A stretch of 34,713 bases of DNA from Gemmataceae bacterium (GCA_026419115.1 JAOAAA010000002.1:10299-45011); one strand, 5' to 3'; positions 1 through 8,565 are shown, numbered from the stretch's first letter. Made by a program: numbers and translations. The notes: a model not told the origin generated them from the sequence alone.

Positions 1-1232
1 CCCCCCCCTATGATCTGATGATACCATATCCACGCTTCCGGATTGATTGGTTCCCCGACCGAACCCAACAAGCGAAGGGAACTCAAATCGTGAGATTTTG
101 GAAGTGCGTCGCCCCATTTGATAAAGGCTCGAATGGCCGTTGGTGCGGTGTAAAAAAGCGTGACCTTATACTTCTCGATAATCTCCCAAAAACGATCCTG
201 CTTGGGAAAGTCCGGTGCCCCTTCGTACATCACAATCGTTGCGCCATTGGCAAGAGGACCGTACACAATGTAGGTATGCCCCGTGACCCATCCCACATCG
301 GCAGTGCACCAGTAAATATCCTCTTCGCGAATATCGAAAACCAGTTCATGGGTATAGGCAGCACCGACGAGGTATCCGCCAGTGGAATGCTGAATCCCCT
401 TGGGTTTTCCGGTAGAACCCGAGGTATACAACACAAACAAAGGATGCTCGCTGTCCAAAGGCTCCGCAGGGCAAGTTTCGGTTTCTTTGGCAAGCAATTC
501 ATGCCACCACAGGTCGCGCCCTGCTTGCATGTTCACTTCGTTCCCACACCGTTTCAAGACAATGGTATGTTGAACGGTAGGCGATTTGGATAGGGCCACA
601 TCGACGTTTTCTTTCAATGGGATAATTTTGCCGCGTCGATAGCCACCATCTGCGGTGATAATCAATTTCGATTGAGCATCGTTATTGCGATCGGCCACCG
701 CTTCCGAAGAGAAACCCCCGAAAACGACCGAATGAGTCGCACCGATCCGAGCGCAAGCCAGCATGGCAATGACCGCTTCAGGAACCATGGGCATGTAGAT
801 GGTCACGCGATCTCCCGCCACAATCCCCAGCCGTTTCAGCGCGTTAGCAAACTTGGCCGTTTCGCTTAGAAGCTGACGATACGTTAAGGAGCGGGTATCT
901 CCCGGTTCCCCTTCCCAAAGAATGGCGGTTTTGTCCGCCCGCCCTCCTTGAACGTGCCGATCGAGACAATTGAAACTGGCATTGATCTTCCCGCCGAGAA
1001 ACCATTTCGCATGCGGGGGATTCCATTCTAAAACTGTATGCCATTTCTCGAACCATGTGAGCCGTTCCGCCTGCGTGGCCCAGAATTCTTCGGGTTTTTC
1101 CCGTGCCCATGTTGCCAAACGCTCGTAGCCTTCGAGTGTTTGCACACGCGCTTTCGCGACAAACTCGGGACTTGGCGGAAAAGTCCGCGACTCTTTCAGC
1201 ACACTGGTAATCGTAGGATCGGTTGCAGACAT
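1..1232 (-). CDS. acs: Acetyl-CoA synthetase, partial (C-terminal part beyond window)
   Basis: Activates acetate to acetyl-CoA through an acetyl-adenylate (AMP-forming, ANL superfamily). The reading frame runs from ATG 1232-1230 to the window edge without a stop, giving about 410 residues of a family usually near 650; the rest lies before base 1. Visible features are the N-terminal Acs block (WFLGG, then NCLDRH, about residues 77-92), the AMP-binding signature [11 protein letters not shown] at 269-279, a W-x-T-A-D-x-G-W-V-T-G-H segment, and GEPINPEAW shortly before the cut. The start is preceded by a run of G residues (GGGGGG, 3 nt upstream) rather than a clean AGGAGG. The gene is divergent from the DUF1573 gene. 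The C8 run at bases 1-8 lies in the frame and encodes Gly-Gly. Family assignment is very secure; the missing end holds the C-terminal lid with the regulatory lysine, so that cannot be judged. Confidence 0.95.
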   Translation of the reverse strand, partial: MSATDPTITSVLKESRTFPPSPEFVAKARVQTLEGYERLATWAREKPEEFWATQAERLTWFEKWHTVLEWNPPHAKWFLGGKINASFNCLDRHVQGGRADKTAILWEGEPGDTRSLTYRQLLSETAKFANALKRLGIVAGDRVTIYMPMVPEAVIAMLACARIGATHSVVFGGFSSEAVADRNNDAQSKLIITADGGYRRGKIIPLKENVDVALSKSPTVQHTIVLKRCGNEVNMQAGRDLWWHELLAKETETCPAEPLDSEHPLFVLYTSGSTGKPKGIQHSTGGYLVGAAYTHELVFDIREEDIYWCTADVGWVTGHTYIVYGPLANGATIVMYEGAPDFPKQDRFWEIIEKYKVTLFYTAPTAIRAFIKWGDALPKSHDLSSLRLLGSVGEPINPEAWIWYHQIIGG

Positions 1233-1700
1233 ACACCCCCCAGAGAGGAAGAAGGAATATCACTCTATTTTCTATCAGTTTATCAGTATCTTTATGGATT
1301 TGAAAAAGGAAATAGCCCCACTAGAACATCTTGCCTTTTGAGGCAGTTTTGAGCCGTTGCTTTGGTTGAAATCGGTTAGTTGCTTGATCCTTTCAGGCTC
1401 AGGAAATTGTAACAAAATGATCGGAAAAATCGGATTCAGAGTAAGAAATCATATGGTCTTGTGGTAACGTACTTTAGGAATAGTCATAATCAAATGGAAT
1501 GCATTGAGGATATGCTTTATACTTAATATAGCTGATCTTCAGTTTTTACCGTTACAGATAGAAGGTTTTTGCAAATTTTGCTGGGCTTATCTTACGGAGG
1601 TTTCAAACTTCAAACCTAGATTATCTGCAAGAACCCTTTCTTCAACCGATGACTCGGATGTAGTGAGATAACCATCCCCTAATTCTTGGAGCGATTCCTC
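1233..1700. other. Intergenic region between divergent acs and DUF1573 genes
   Basis: 468 bp, AT-rich, no convincing gene on either strand. It must hold promoters for both divergent genes. A candidate for the rightward gene is TTGAGG at 1504-1509, 17 nt, TATAGC at 1527-1532, which would give a leader of about 160 nt. A small hairpin TGCCT-TTTG-AGGCA lies near 1332-1345 but is too weak to call a terminator. I see no structured RNA or riboswitch that I recognise. Confidence 0.5.
1504..1532 (+). promoter_or_regulatory. Possible promoter for the DUF1573 gene
   Basis: TTGAGG (1504-1509) and TATAGC (1527-1532) are separated by 17 nt, resembling a housekeeping-sigma -35/-10 pair. Matches are partial (TTGACA, TATAAT consensus) and the region is AT-rich, so this is only a candidate. 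Confidence 0.25.
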
Positions 1701-2669
1701 ATGAGGAACTTCGTTTATTGTACGTTATTGCTTTGCGGGCTTACCCTACAGGCCCATGCCGAGGCCGAGAAATTTTTTTCCGAACGATCCAAAGATTTTG
1801 GGGCAGTGACTTTTGGGCAGTTCATGGTCCACAAATTCACGATCACGAATACCAGTAACCAAAATGTTCAAATTGAGAGCGCTCGGGTTTCCTGTGGTTG
1901 TGTGTCTGCCACCATTGCAAAAAGGTTTCTCCGTCCGGGCGAATCGACTGAACTCACCACCACAATGGATACTTCTCGTTTCATTGGATACAAACAAGTG
2001 ACCGTCTATGTCAGTTTCTCGGCCCCTTATCGGGAAGAGGTCAGCGTGGTTGTTTCTGCTACCCGAAACGATCGATTCTCCAAATCTGCCGAGGAATTTT
2101 CATTAGGCAAAGTCCCCTATGGCAAAGAGGCTTCCAGCACGGTGATGGTGACGGTTCGCGGCGAACCCAATTTTCAGATTACCCGTGCAGGGTCCGAGAC
2201 CGATTATGTGAACACCACAGCGAAACTGGTTCGTCGAGATACCAGCGAGGTCGTTTATGAATTGGTCAGCACGATGAAACCGGGCTTGGACGCAGGGATA
2301 TGGACCACCACGACTTATTTCGTGACTAACTCGACTACGACCCCTACTTTCCGCTTACCTTTGCGAGTCGAAATTCTATCGGGTGCTCCCACGGCCACCC
2401 CCAGCGAAATCTCTTTCGATGTTACCAAAGTGGGTGAAGAGAAGACCCTGCGAATTCTTGTCAAAGGGGAAAAGCCCTTTAAGATTACGGAAGTCCGAGG
2501 TCAAGCAGATGTTCTGAAATCCGAGTATAGCAAGGAACCAAAAACCACCCATGTGGTGAATTTGACCTACCGCCCCCAAAAGGCAGGCGTTCTGAACTCC
2601 CGAGTGGAGGTTCAAGTGGATTCTCAAGCGGCCCCTATCATTATCCCCGTACATGGCCAAGCAGAATAA
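1701..2669 (+). CDS. Exported DUF1573 domain protein
   Basis: Protein of about 322 residues with a signal peptide (MRNFVYCTLLLCGLTLQAHA) and, directly after it, the DUF1573 pattern DFGxVxFGQ...F-x-I-T-N-T-S-N ending in SCGCV. This is an immunoglobulin/ASH-like beta-sandwich fold common in large numbers in planctomycetes and Bacteroidetes. A second, more divergent repeat (PSEISFDVTKVGEEKTLRILV) follows in the C-terminal third. The molecular role of the family is not established; an extracytoplasmic location is supported by the signal peptide. The start is ATG 1701, because GGAG at 1688-1691 sits 9 nt upstream and the signal peptide begins there; a TTG at 1686 in the same frame would add five residues without a ribosome site. 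It appears to be transcribed alone. Confidence 0.85.
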   Translation: MRNFVYCTLLLCGLTLQAHAEAEKFFSERSKDFGAVTFGQFMVHKFTITNTSNQNVQIESARVSCGCVSATIAKRFLRPGESTELTTTMDTSRFIGYKQVTVYVSFSAPYREEVSVVVSATRNDRFSKSAEEFSLGKVPYGKEASSTVMVTVRGEPNFQITRAGSETDYVNTTAKLVRRDTSEVVYELVSTMKPGLDAGIWTTTTYFVTNSTTTPTFRLPLRVEILSGAPTATPSEISFDVTKVGEEKTLRILVKGEKPFKITEVRGQADVLKSEYSKEPKTTHVVNLTYRPQKAGVLNSRVEVQVDSQAAPIIIPVHGQAE

Positions 2670-3003
2670 GCGTGGTTGTTTTCCGGCATCAATTCGTTTT
2701 CTCAATCGAAACTTCTACCGGTGGAAAATGAACTTTTCTGATAACCCCGCTTTCAGGAAATGTCGAAAACCGGTTAATCGTTCGTTGGAAATCGATTGAA
2801 CTATTCTTCCTGCTGACCTCACCCTCGTCACATGCGGATTCCTTTTTCTCCCACATTGCCTAGAGCGACAAGAATTGCCTGAAAAAACCTCGAAGGTGCT
2901 TGCGAAAATTCTTCCATACTGAGCTTTATTTTAGGGGGATTGCATGTATACTTCCTTACATACTATTCAAATGAACATTTATGAGTGAACAGAGGGCATC
3001 ATT
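2670..3003. other. lexA upstream intergenic region
   Basis: 334 bp without a gene. The distal part contains two palindromic AACCGGTT-type sites (ACCGGT at 2717-2722, AACCGGTT at 2768-2775) of unknown meaning. The proximal part holds the lexA promoter region, with TATACT at 2947-2952 as the likely -10, an overlapping imperfect palindrome 2946-2963, and a TGAACA direct repeat at 2972-2977 and 2986-2991. Confidence 0.5.
2946..2963 (+). promoter_or_regulatory. Candidate LexA operator overlapping the lexA promoter
   Basis: GTATACTTCCTTACATAC is an imperfect palindrome (GTAT, 10 nt, ATAC). It overlaps TATACT (2947-2952), which is a plausible -10 hexamer 52 nt before the start codon. Its core TATACTTCCTTACA (2947-2960) is matched at 12 of 14 positions by a site upstream of recA (5071-5084, minus strand) in the same orientation relative to the gene. 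LexA usually represses its own gene and recA, so a shared element is the expected signature of its operator. Neither the E. coli box (CTGT-N8-ACAG) nor the Bacillus box (GAAC-N4-GTTC) is present here. The operator role is inferred. Confidence 0.5.
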
Positions 3004-3654
3004 ATGGCTGGCAGGAATCCGCCCTTGACCGAAACCCAAGCCAAAGTTTTTGAGTATATCTTGGATTCGATCAAAAATCGGGGATTTGCTCCCTCCATTC
3101 GCGACATCTGCCACGAATTTAATTGGGACTCACCCAATGGAGCGATATGTCATCTGAAGGCCCTCGAACGCAAAGGTTACATTGTCCGTCCGAAAGACGA
3201 ACGGATCCCTGGCAAAAAAATTGCCCGAGGGATTGTGATCCCAAGCCATATAGGTCGTAAACCTCAATCCAGCGAAGGTTCGGTCACCTTTCCTGTCTAT
3301 GGGGTGGTAGCTGCCGGACCCGCGATTGAAGCCATTCCCACGGAAGAAACGGCCGATCTTGGAGAAATGCTCGGCGGGGATGAGCATTATGCCCTTCGGG
3401 TGAAAGGGAACTCGATGATTGAGGATCACATCAAAGATGGCGATCTGGTCATCATCAAACCGCAATCGACTGCCCACAACGGGGAACGTGTCGTTGCCAT
3501 GGTGGATGGTTCGGTTACCTTGAAGAAATTTTATCAACGTCGAGATCGAATCATTTTAGAACCCGCTAACAGCACGATGCCCCCCATTGAGGTCGGTCCC
3601 GATCGGGACATCAAAATCCTTGGTAAATTAGTCGGCGTGGTGCGTCGCAGTTAA
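3004..3654 (+). CDS. lexA: LexA SOS-response repressor
   Basis: Transcriptional repressor of the DNA-damage regulon, inactivated by RecA-stimulated self-cleavage. The 216-residue protein has an N-terminal winged helix-turn-helix (about 8-75) with the family segment SPNGAICHLKALERKG, and a C-terminal S24-type peptidase domain. All catalytic features are visible: the Ala-Gly scissile bond in VVAAG (A104-G105), nucleophile Ser137 in GNSMIE, and general base Lys174 in VTLKK. It should therefore be cleavable. Within the recognition helix, positions that are Glu-Glu in E. coli (SPNAAEEH) are Ile-Cys here, which fits a different operator. GAGGG 7 nt before ATG 3004 supports the start. The gene converges on recA. 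A linker of about 25 residues between the domains is normal. Confidence 0.96.
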   Translation: MAGRNPPLTETQAKVFEYILDSIKNRGFAPSIRDICHEFNWDSPNGAICHLKALERKGYIVRPKDERIPGKKIARGIVIPSHIGRKPQSSEGSVTFPVYGVVAAGPAIEAIPTEETADLGEMLGGDEHYALRVKGNSMIEDHIKDGDLVIIKPQSTAHNGERVVAMVDGSVTLKKFYQRRDRIILEPANSTMPPIEVGPDRDIKILGKLVGVVRRS

Positions 3655-3750
3655 TCACATCAATTCCAGATTGGCGATGTTTTGAATTGAACTATTAGAT
3701 GACACGTTAGCTCGTTATCGCCTATATCAAATCACATCGATTCTCATTTC

Positions 3751-3816
3751 CTGAATCAGGGCCTGAATTAGTCTAATTTCTCGAATTAGAGAGATTGCAG
3801 AATTAGAGAGAGATTG
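3751..3816. repeat. Short AT-rich direct repeats between lexA and recA
   Basis: CCTGAAT occurs at about 3751 and 3762, and GAATTAGAGAGATTG at 3783-3797 is repeated with a 2-nt insertion at 3800-3816. An inverted pair TCTAATT/AATTAGA forms a 7-bp stem within the same stretch. No function is assigned. Confidence 0.4.
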
Positions 3817-3857
3817 AAGAGGTTAACAAAATTCGTCAGATTCGGGACTTCAAGATG

Positions 3858-3897
3858 AGAATAGAATCAATCGGCCCGTTCCGATTGATTCTATTCT
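3858..3897 (-). terminator. Perfect 17-bp hairpin at the recA 3' end
   Basis: Arms 3858-3874 and 3881-3897 are exact inverted complements around a 6-nt loop (3875-3880). The recA stop codon (3891-3893) lies inside the promoter-proximal arm. No U tract follows on the minus strand, so it is either a non-canonical terminator or an mRNA 3'-end stabilising structure. It may also block read-through from convergent lexA. Confidence 0.6.
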
Positions 3898-4994
3898 TTG
3901 GCTTCTTTCTTCTTTCGTTTCGGGGCGGGGGCATCTTCAACCGGTTCGATTTCTTGCTCGGCTGCTTCCTCTAAATCGGCAACGGAGGCATTCACGGGCA
4001 TAGCATCGGGGTTGAGTTTGTGATATTCGAGGATTTTGTTGCGAAGTTCATTCGCGATTGCTGGATTTTCTTTCAGGAAGTTCCGCGATTTTTCTTCCCC
4101 TTGACCGATTCGTTGATCGCCGTAGCTGAAGAAGGCCCCGCTTTTACTGATGAACCCCGCTGCCAGCCCCAAATTCAACAGATCGGCCTCGTAGCTAATC
4201 CCCGAATCGTACATCAAATAGAAATCGGCATTGCGGAAGGGGGGGGCAACCTTATTTTTCACCACTTTCACTTTAACTTCGGTGCCTGTAGTTTCATCAC
4301 CGGATTTAATTTGTGGTCCCCGTTTCACTTCCATTCGGACCGAAGAATAAAACTTTAGGGCTAATCCCCCCGTGGTGGTCTCGGGGCTACCAAAAAAGAC
4401 CCCCACTTTCTGACGGATTTGGTTGATGAAGATCACACAGGTTTTCGTTCGTGCGATCACGGGGTTCAAAATTCGCAGGGCTTGGGACATCAAGCGTGCT
4501 TGTAAACCCACGTGCGAATCGCCAATTTCCCCTTCGATTTCGTTTTTGGGCACCAAAGCCGCCACCGAATCAACCACGATCACATCAACGGCATTCGATT
4601 TGACTAACATTTCAACGATTTTCAGACCTTCTTCGCCATTCGAGGGTTGACTGACCAGAAGCTCATCAAGATTCACTCCAAGGCGACGCGCCCAAGAAGG
4701 ATCGAGCGCATGTTCCGCATCGATATAGGCAGCGACCCCCCCTTCACGTTGAGCGTTGGCGACCGCATGCAAGGCCAACGTGGTTTTCCCACTCGATTCA
4801 TTCCCAAAAATCTCGATAATCCGCCCGCGGGGAAGCCCTTTGCCTCCGAGGGCAATATCCAAGGCCAACGAGCCTGTTGAAATGCCGACGACCTCTTCAT
4901 CGCTGGTATTGTTGAGGGTCATTACGGCCCCTTTGCCAAAGGCTTTCTCGATGGCAACGAGGGTATTTTTCAATTCTTTGTCCATTTCCGCCAT
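3891..4994 (-). CDS. recA: Recombinase RecA
   Basis: DNA-dependent ATPase that forms the strand-exchange filament and is the co-protease that triggers LexA self-cleavage. The protein has 367 residues, normal for the family. It shows Walker [10 protein letters not shown] at 64-72 (E. coli has GPESSGKTT), the Walker B segment [10 protein letters not shown], the [10 protein letters not shown] motif with the following L2 loop (GSPETTTGG), and a Lys/Glu-rich C-terminal tail ending KRKKKEAKE. The start ATG 4994 has GGGA about 7 nt upstream; a second ATG lies three codons in. A site at 5071-5084 resembling the element before lexA suggests SOS control. The stop codon is embedded in a 17-bp hairpin. 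It is the last gene of a minus-strand run polA, kinase/cyclase protein, recA. Confidence 0.98.
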   Translation of the reverse strand: MAEMDKELKNTLVAIEKAFGKGAVMTLNNTSDEEVVGISTGSLALDIALGGKGLPRGRIIEIFGNESSGKTTLALHAVANAQREGGVAAYIDAEHALDPSWARRLGVNLDELLVSQPSNGEEGLKIVEMLVKSNAVDVIVVDSVAALVPKNEIEGEIGDSHVGLQARLMSQALRILNPVIARTKTCVIFINQIRQKVGVFFGSPETTTGGLALKFYSSVRMEVKRGPQIKSGDETTGTEVKVKVVKNKVAPPFRNADFYLMYDSGISYEADLLNLGLAAGFISKSGAFFSYGDQRIGQGEEKSRNFLKENPAIANELRNKILEYHKLNPDAMPVNASVADLEEAAEQEIEPVEDAPAPKRKKKEAKE

Positions 4995-5070
4995 GTTGGT
5001 TCCCTTTGCAATGGTTTTGGAAGAATCGTATCAGATTCGGGATTCTCTCCAACTCCAATTTCTCGATTAG

Positions 5071-5084
5071 TGTATGGATGTATA
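5071..5084 (-). promoter_or_regulatory. Candidate LexA operator upstream of recA
   Basis: Read on the minus strand this is TATACATCCATACA, matching the lexA-upstream TATACTTCCTTACA at 12 of 14 positions in the same orientation. It lies 77 to 90 nt before the recA start codon, inside the 178-bp gap behind the upstream kinase gene. A TAATAT hexamer that could serve as -10 partly overlaps its upstream edge. Operator function is inferred from the shared sequence. Confidence 0.5.
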
Positions 5085-5172
5085 TTACCCAGAAGGATTC
5101 ATTCCTGCGAAGTCGGTAGGTGAAAATCTCGTTGAATTGGCTCGAATTTTTACCGCCTTGGAACTTCAAAAT

Positions 5173-8100
5173 TCAACTCAGAAGGGGAACCTTGACCGCG
5201 AGCAAGGGCTTGTTGTTTTGAGGAATCTCGATGATTTGGAGGGGACGATTTTCCAACAGCGCGCTCACTTCGGCATCGCTGGTACATTGGGTCGTCAAAA
5301 GGAGTTCATTCGGCTTAGCATGTTGGACCAAGCGAGAAACCAGCTTGACGCTCAGCCCAAAATAATCCAACCGCTCGTCGAGCGTTGTCACCATCACGAA
5401 GCCGCGATGCAAGCCCGCACGGAAGCGAATCGCCTGATGATCGGGCTGTTTGGCCCACTCACCCAATCGCAGTAAGGACCGGACCCCCGCTACTAACTCA
5501 CTAAACGAAACAAAGAGTCCGTCCCCCACACTTTTCACGACTGTTCCCCCCTCTGCTTTCACAAGCCGCGAGATCGCCTCGAAACCTTTGTAGATGAGTT
5601 CGTAGGCTTTGGCGTCTCCTTGTTTTTCCAAAATTTGTTCAATCGAGGTCACTTCGATTTGGGCAAGGGTCACCAGTGAGGCGGGCGTCAGCTGCCCCGG
5701 CGACAAAATTTCGTTGGGGAATAATTCTCGAAAGGCGGGTAAGGTCACCGCCCGATGTGCCGTGAGAGCATCGTTTCTGGCTGCGGTTCTTTCCACCTTC
5801 AGGAGAACCTCGTAGGGAAAATTATTTTCAAGAATCAGGTTCTGGGCACCCACACCTAAAGGGGGAATACGTTCTGGTGAATGGTTATCCAAGCTGATTT
5901 CCCAACGTCGCAACCCAGCGGAAGGGAGAATTCGCAATTCGGCACTCCAAGGAAGTTGGGGACCACGCAGACGATAGTTCCCTTCGCTTAAGGTCAGGGG
6001 AAGTTCCATTCGTTCGGCGGGAGCCAAACGAATTTGCGCCACTAAATGAGGAGAATGGACTGGCCCCCCTGCACAATAAAGTTTATTATCTGCCTGACGA
6101 ATTTCGGGGTGAACTTCAAACACCATTTCCACGGCCGAGACAAAATCGATCTTAAAGGCTTGATCGCAGGTCGGGCATTCTTCGTGTTCCTTGAGTTCTT
6201 TTAAGGTGTTTTTTCGCCCGCTGGGAACGCGACATAATGGACAAATCACATCCCAACGTAATTGCAAAATGCCTACACCCACGGCACGCAAACAGGTATC
6301 GATCATCATCTCTTCATCGATTTTCAGTCTCTGCGCCAGCGCTAACGGGCGAATGCGAGCCACTTCCTGAGCCGAAGCATGGATCAGAAAATACTGAAGA
6401 ATTTGCGTTCCTTTTGGAGACGCCCCCTTGAGGATGAGTTCCTCGATACGTTGTTCCAATACCCTACGACGTGAAGAAGAAATTTGCGTCATCCCTTCAA
6501 AAGGATCGACCCAAGGTTGATCCTCACACAAGGCCGAGTCGATATTTTTGTAGACTTGGCCCAACGCTTTTTTCGAGAGAATCCCCATTTGAATTGGGGT
6601 AATCAACTTTCCTAAAATCCCTCGCGATTGCACCCGAATGGTGTGACGAAGAGTAGTTCCCCCTTGATTATTGGGATGCAACTCGACAATACTTAAAAAC
6701 CAAGCAAAAGGCCCCTTATGAAATTGGCGAAGAATCCCCATGCGTTTCCCTTCAATCCACTCAAAAGGGAATTCTTCCCATTCCATGGATAACCCAATAG
6801 CCCTAGCCCAAGCCAATCGTTTGGTACCCCCCCCCCGCTGGGGAACCATCTTGTAAGTTGGTGAGGGCAAGCCAATTGTTTTGTTCAATCGTTCTGTATT
6901 GGAAACATAAGGCCATAACCGAGCGGGGGAGCTTTTCAACTCCCAAGTAAACGTATAGGTTTTCACATTCGTGGCCCCTTGAGGGTCCAACGGGTGATGA
7001 TCCAAGGGGGTCGGCTCCCGTTTGAGAATCCGCTCTAGTTGTTCCAGAAAATCGCCGGCATCGGCGGGGCGAGCATCGGGCGATTTGGAAAGGGCTTGGC
7101 TTACAAAAGCCGCGACGGCTCCACTCACGGCAGGATTGATTTTTTCAAGATCGGGGGCAGGGTCTTTCATCACGGCTTGTGCCAGCAAAGGGAGCCGATT
7201 GGCCTGAAACGGCGGGCGTCCTGCCAGCATATGAAACAACGTTGCCCCCAAAGAATACACATCCGCACGCGGGTCGAGATGATTGGACGAAAATTGTTCC
7301 GGCGCCATGTACAAAGGAGTTCCCATTGCACTTCCATCTTGCGTGATTGCCATCGATTCGGATTGATCCACCTCACGGGCTAAGCCAAAATCGGTAACTT
7401 TCACGCGCCCTTCTGGGGTTAATAAAAGATTGGCAGGCTTGATATCTCGATGGATAATTCCCAAACGATGGGCCGCTGCTAATCCCCGTGCTGCATCGAC
7501 AATATAACGCAGGGCTAACGATTCCGCTAGGGGTTTCCCATCCTGTAGCACCTCTGCCAAATTCGTTCCTTGAACAAATTCCAGTGCAATATACGGGGTT
7601 CCCCGATCGTGATTCACTTCGATTAACTTCGTCACATATGGGGTATCGATCGATGCTAAAATCCGCCCTTCTTTGATGAACCGAAGACGCACTTTTTCTG
7701 GTAATATCGTATTCAATTTCAAAATCTTCAGGGCGACCGATTCCCCAGTAAGGGGGTCTTCGGCACGAAATACAAAACCGGTGGCACCTTCTCCCAGTTT
7801 CTCTTTCAATCGAAATCGACCGATCGAATGACCCACGTCCAGAATGTATTGAGCTTGGGCGATCATTGAGGAAGAAACTTTCGTCTGCATCGGTGAGGCA
7901 ATCTCGCTGGCAACCGTTTGTTGAGGATCGGCCTGAGCAAGTCGCTTCAAAATATCCTCGGCAAGAAGCACTCGTTCTTCTGAGGCTTCACGCATCTCCG
8001 AGATCAAACTGCCCCAATCATGACGAAAAGATAAGGGCCGCGTTGATACAGAATTGTCGAGATCGAGAATTTGCCCGAGCAACTCACCCAATCGACGAAT

Positions 8101-8565
8101 ATCGTTCGTTTGAGAATCGTTGAGATGGGCAGAACCAGTTCTTTGGGTGTTAGTTAGGTCTAGCGAAAACTGATCCTCTGCCCGTTGTAAAAGCTCCAAC
8201 GGGGCACTTGCACCTAGTGTTAGTCCCACTCGATGGATTTCTACTAGACATTCGATTAAATCCAGAGCGATTTTTTCACGAATCGCCTTGGGTAAAGCCC
8301 CCTTCCAGATAGATAAATGTGGAATAATCAAATAAGGCGGGTCATGTTCTAAATCAAGCTGAATCGGTTGCAAGATTAAACGATTCCGAACGAGTTGTAT
8401 CAACCGGAAGCGTTTTATGAGGGAATCCCAATGTTCGGGACAATTTCGCGCTTGATCCAGAAAGCGAACTTCCAATTGCGCTCCCGAAGGATCGTGTGCA
8501 AGATAAATCGCACCGGCGGGGCCAACACCTAAAATCGTATCAAGCTGGTAGGAAAAGAGTTGCAT
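5173..8565 (-). CDS. Pseudokinase / Ser-Thr kinase / DUF5939 / class III cyclase-like fusion protein
   Basis: A 1130-residue soluble multidomain protein; no membrane segment or signal peptide is seen. Residues 1-215 look like a degenerate kinase fold: a GVGPAGAIYLAHD loop, but Arg where the ATP-binding Lys belongs (LEVRFLD) and HRVGLTLG in place of the catalytic HRD. Residues 250-511 are an apparently active Hanks kinase (GEGATG 258-263, Lys280, HRD 372-374, DFG 392-394, GTPLYMAPE). Residues 535-680 resemble an SRPBCC lipid/ligand-binding domain, followed by a helical segment and a four-Cys zinc ribbon (C775, C778, C797, C800), together typical of DUF5939 proteins. Residues 960-1095 are a class III nucleotide cyclase fold with KSVGD (K1011, D1015) and LDYFG. 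The first metal Asp aligns with Glu971, and the catalytic Asn with Lys1074, so cyclase activity is doubtful. It lies 79 bp after polA and before recA. The ligand, substrate and biological role are unknown. Confidence 0.85.
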   Translation of the reverse strand: MQLFSYQLDTILGVGPAGAIYLAHDPSGAQLEVRFLDQARNCPEHWDSLIKRFRLIQLVRNRLILQPIQLDLEHDPPYLIIPHLSIWKGALPKAIREKIALDLIECLVEIHRVGLTLGASAPLELLQRAEDQFSLDLTNTQRTGSAHLNDSQTNDIRRLGELLGQILDLDNSVSTRPLSFRHDWGSLISEMREASEERVLLAEDILKRLAQADPQQTVASEIASPMQTKVSSSMIAQAQYILDVGHSIGRFRLKEKLGEGATGFVFRAEDPLTGESVALKILKLNTILPEKVRLRFIKEGRILASIDTPYVTKLIEVNHDRGTPYIALEFVQGTNLAEVLQDGKPLAESLALRYIVDAARGLAAAHRLGIIHRDIKPANLLLTPEGRVKVTDFGLAREVDQSESMAITQDGSAMGTPLYMAPEQFSSNHLDPRADVYSLGATLFHMLAGRPPFQANRLPLLAQAVMKDPAPDLEKINPAVSGAVAAFVSQALSKSPDARPADAGDFLEQLERILKREPTPLDHHPLDPQGATNVKTYTFTWELKSSPARLWPYVSNTERLNKTIGLPSPTYKMVPQRGGGTKRLAWARAIGLSMEWEEFPFEWIEGKRMGILRQFHKGPFAWFLSIVELHPNNQGGTTLRHTIRVQSRGILGKLITPIQMGILSKKALGQVYKNIDSALCEDQPWVDPFEGMTQISSSRRRVLEQRIEELILKGASPKGTQILQYFLIHASAQEVARIRPLALAQRLKIDEEMMIDTCLRAVGVGILQLRWDVICPLCRVPSGRKNTLKELKEHEECPTCDQAFKIDFVSAVEMVFEVHPEIRQADNKLYCAGGPVHSPHLVAQIRLAPAERMELPLTLSEGNYRLRGPQLPWSAELRILPSAGLRRWEISLDNHSPERIPPLGVGAQNLILENNFPYEVLLKVERTAARNDALTAHRAVTLPAFRELFPNEILSPGQLTPASLVTLAQIEVTSIEQILEKQGDAKAYELIYKGFEAISRLVKAEGGTVVKSVGDGLFVSFSELVAGVRSLLRLGEWAKQPDHQAIRFRAGLHRGFVMVTTLDERLDYFGLSVKLVSRLVQHAKPNELLLTTQCTSDAEVSALLENRPLQIIEIPQNNKPLLAVKVPLLS
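6827..6835. repeat. C9 homopolymer inside the kinase/cyclase gene
   Basis: Nine C on the plus strand (G9 on the coding strand), encoding Gly-Gly-Gly at residues 578-580 in the SRPBCC region. A one-base slip here would remove the zinc ribbon and the cyclase-like domain while leaving both kinase domains intact. Confidence 0.6.

Noticed and set aside
18-593. 191-residue open frame on the plus strand
   Set aside because: It lies opposite the clear acetyl-CoA synthetase frame and shows no family features.
844-1263. 139-residue open frame on the minus strand at the acs start
   Set aside because: It is another frame of the same strand; the acs frame, with its N-terminal motifs, explains the region.
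2972-2991. TGAACA direct repeat (8-nt spacer) before lexA as a Bacillus-type LexA box
   Set aside because: The Bacillus box is an inverted GAAC-N4-GTTC; this is a direct repeat, has no counterpart before recA, and lies downstream of the likely -10.
5074-5475. 133-residue open frame on the plus strand behind the recA promoter
   Set aside because: It runs antisense into the kinase/cyclase gene and has no ribosome site or recognisable domain.
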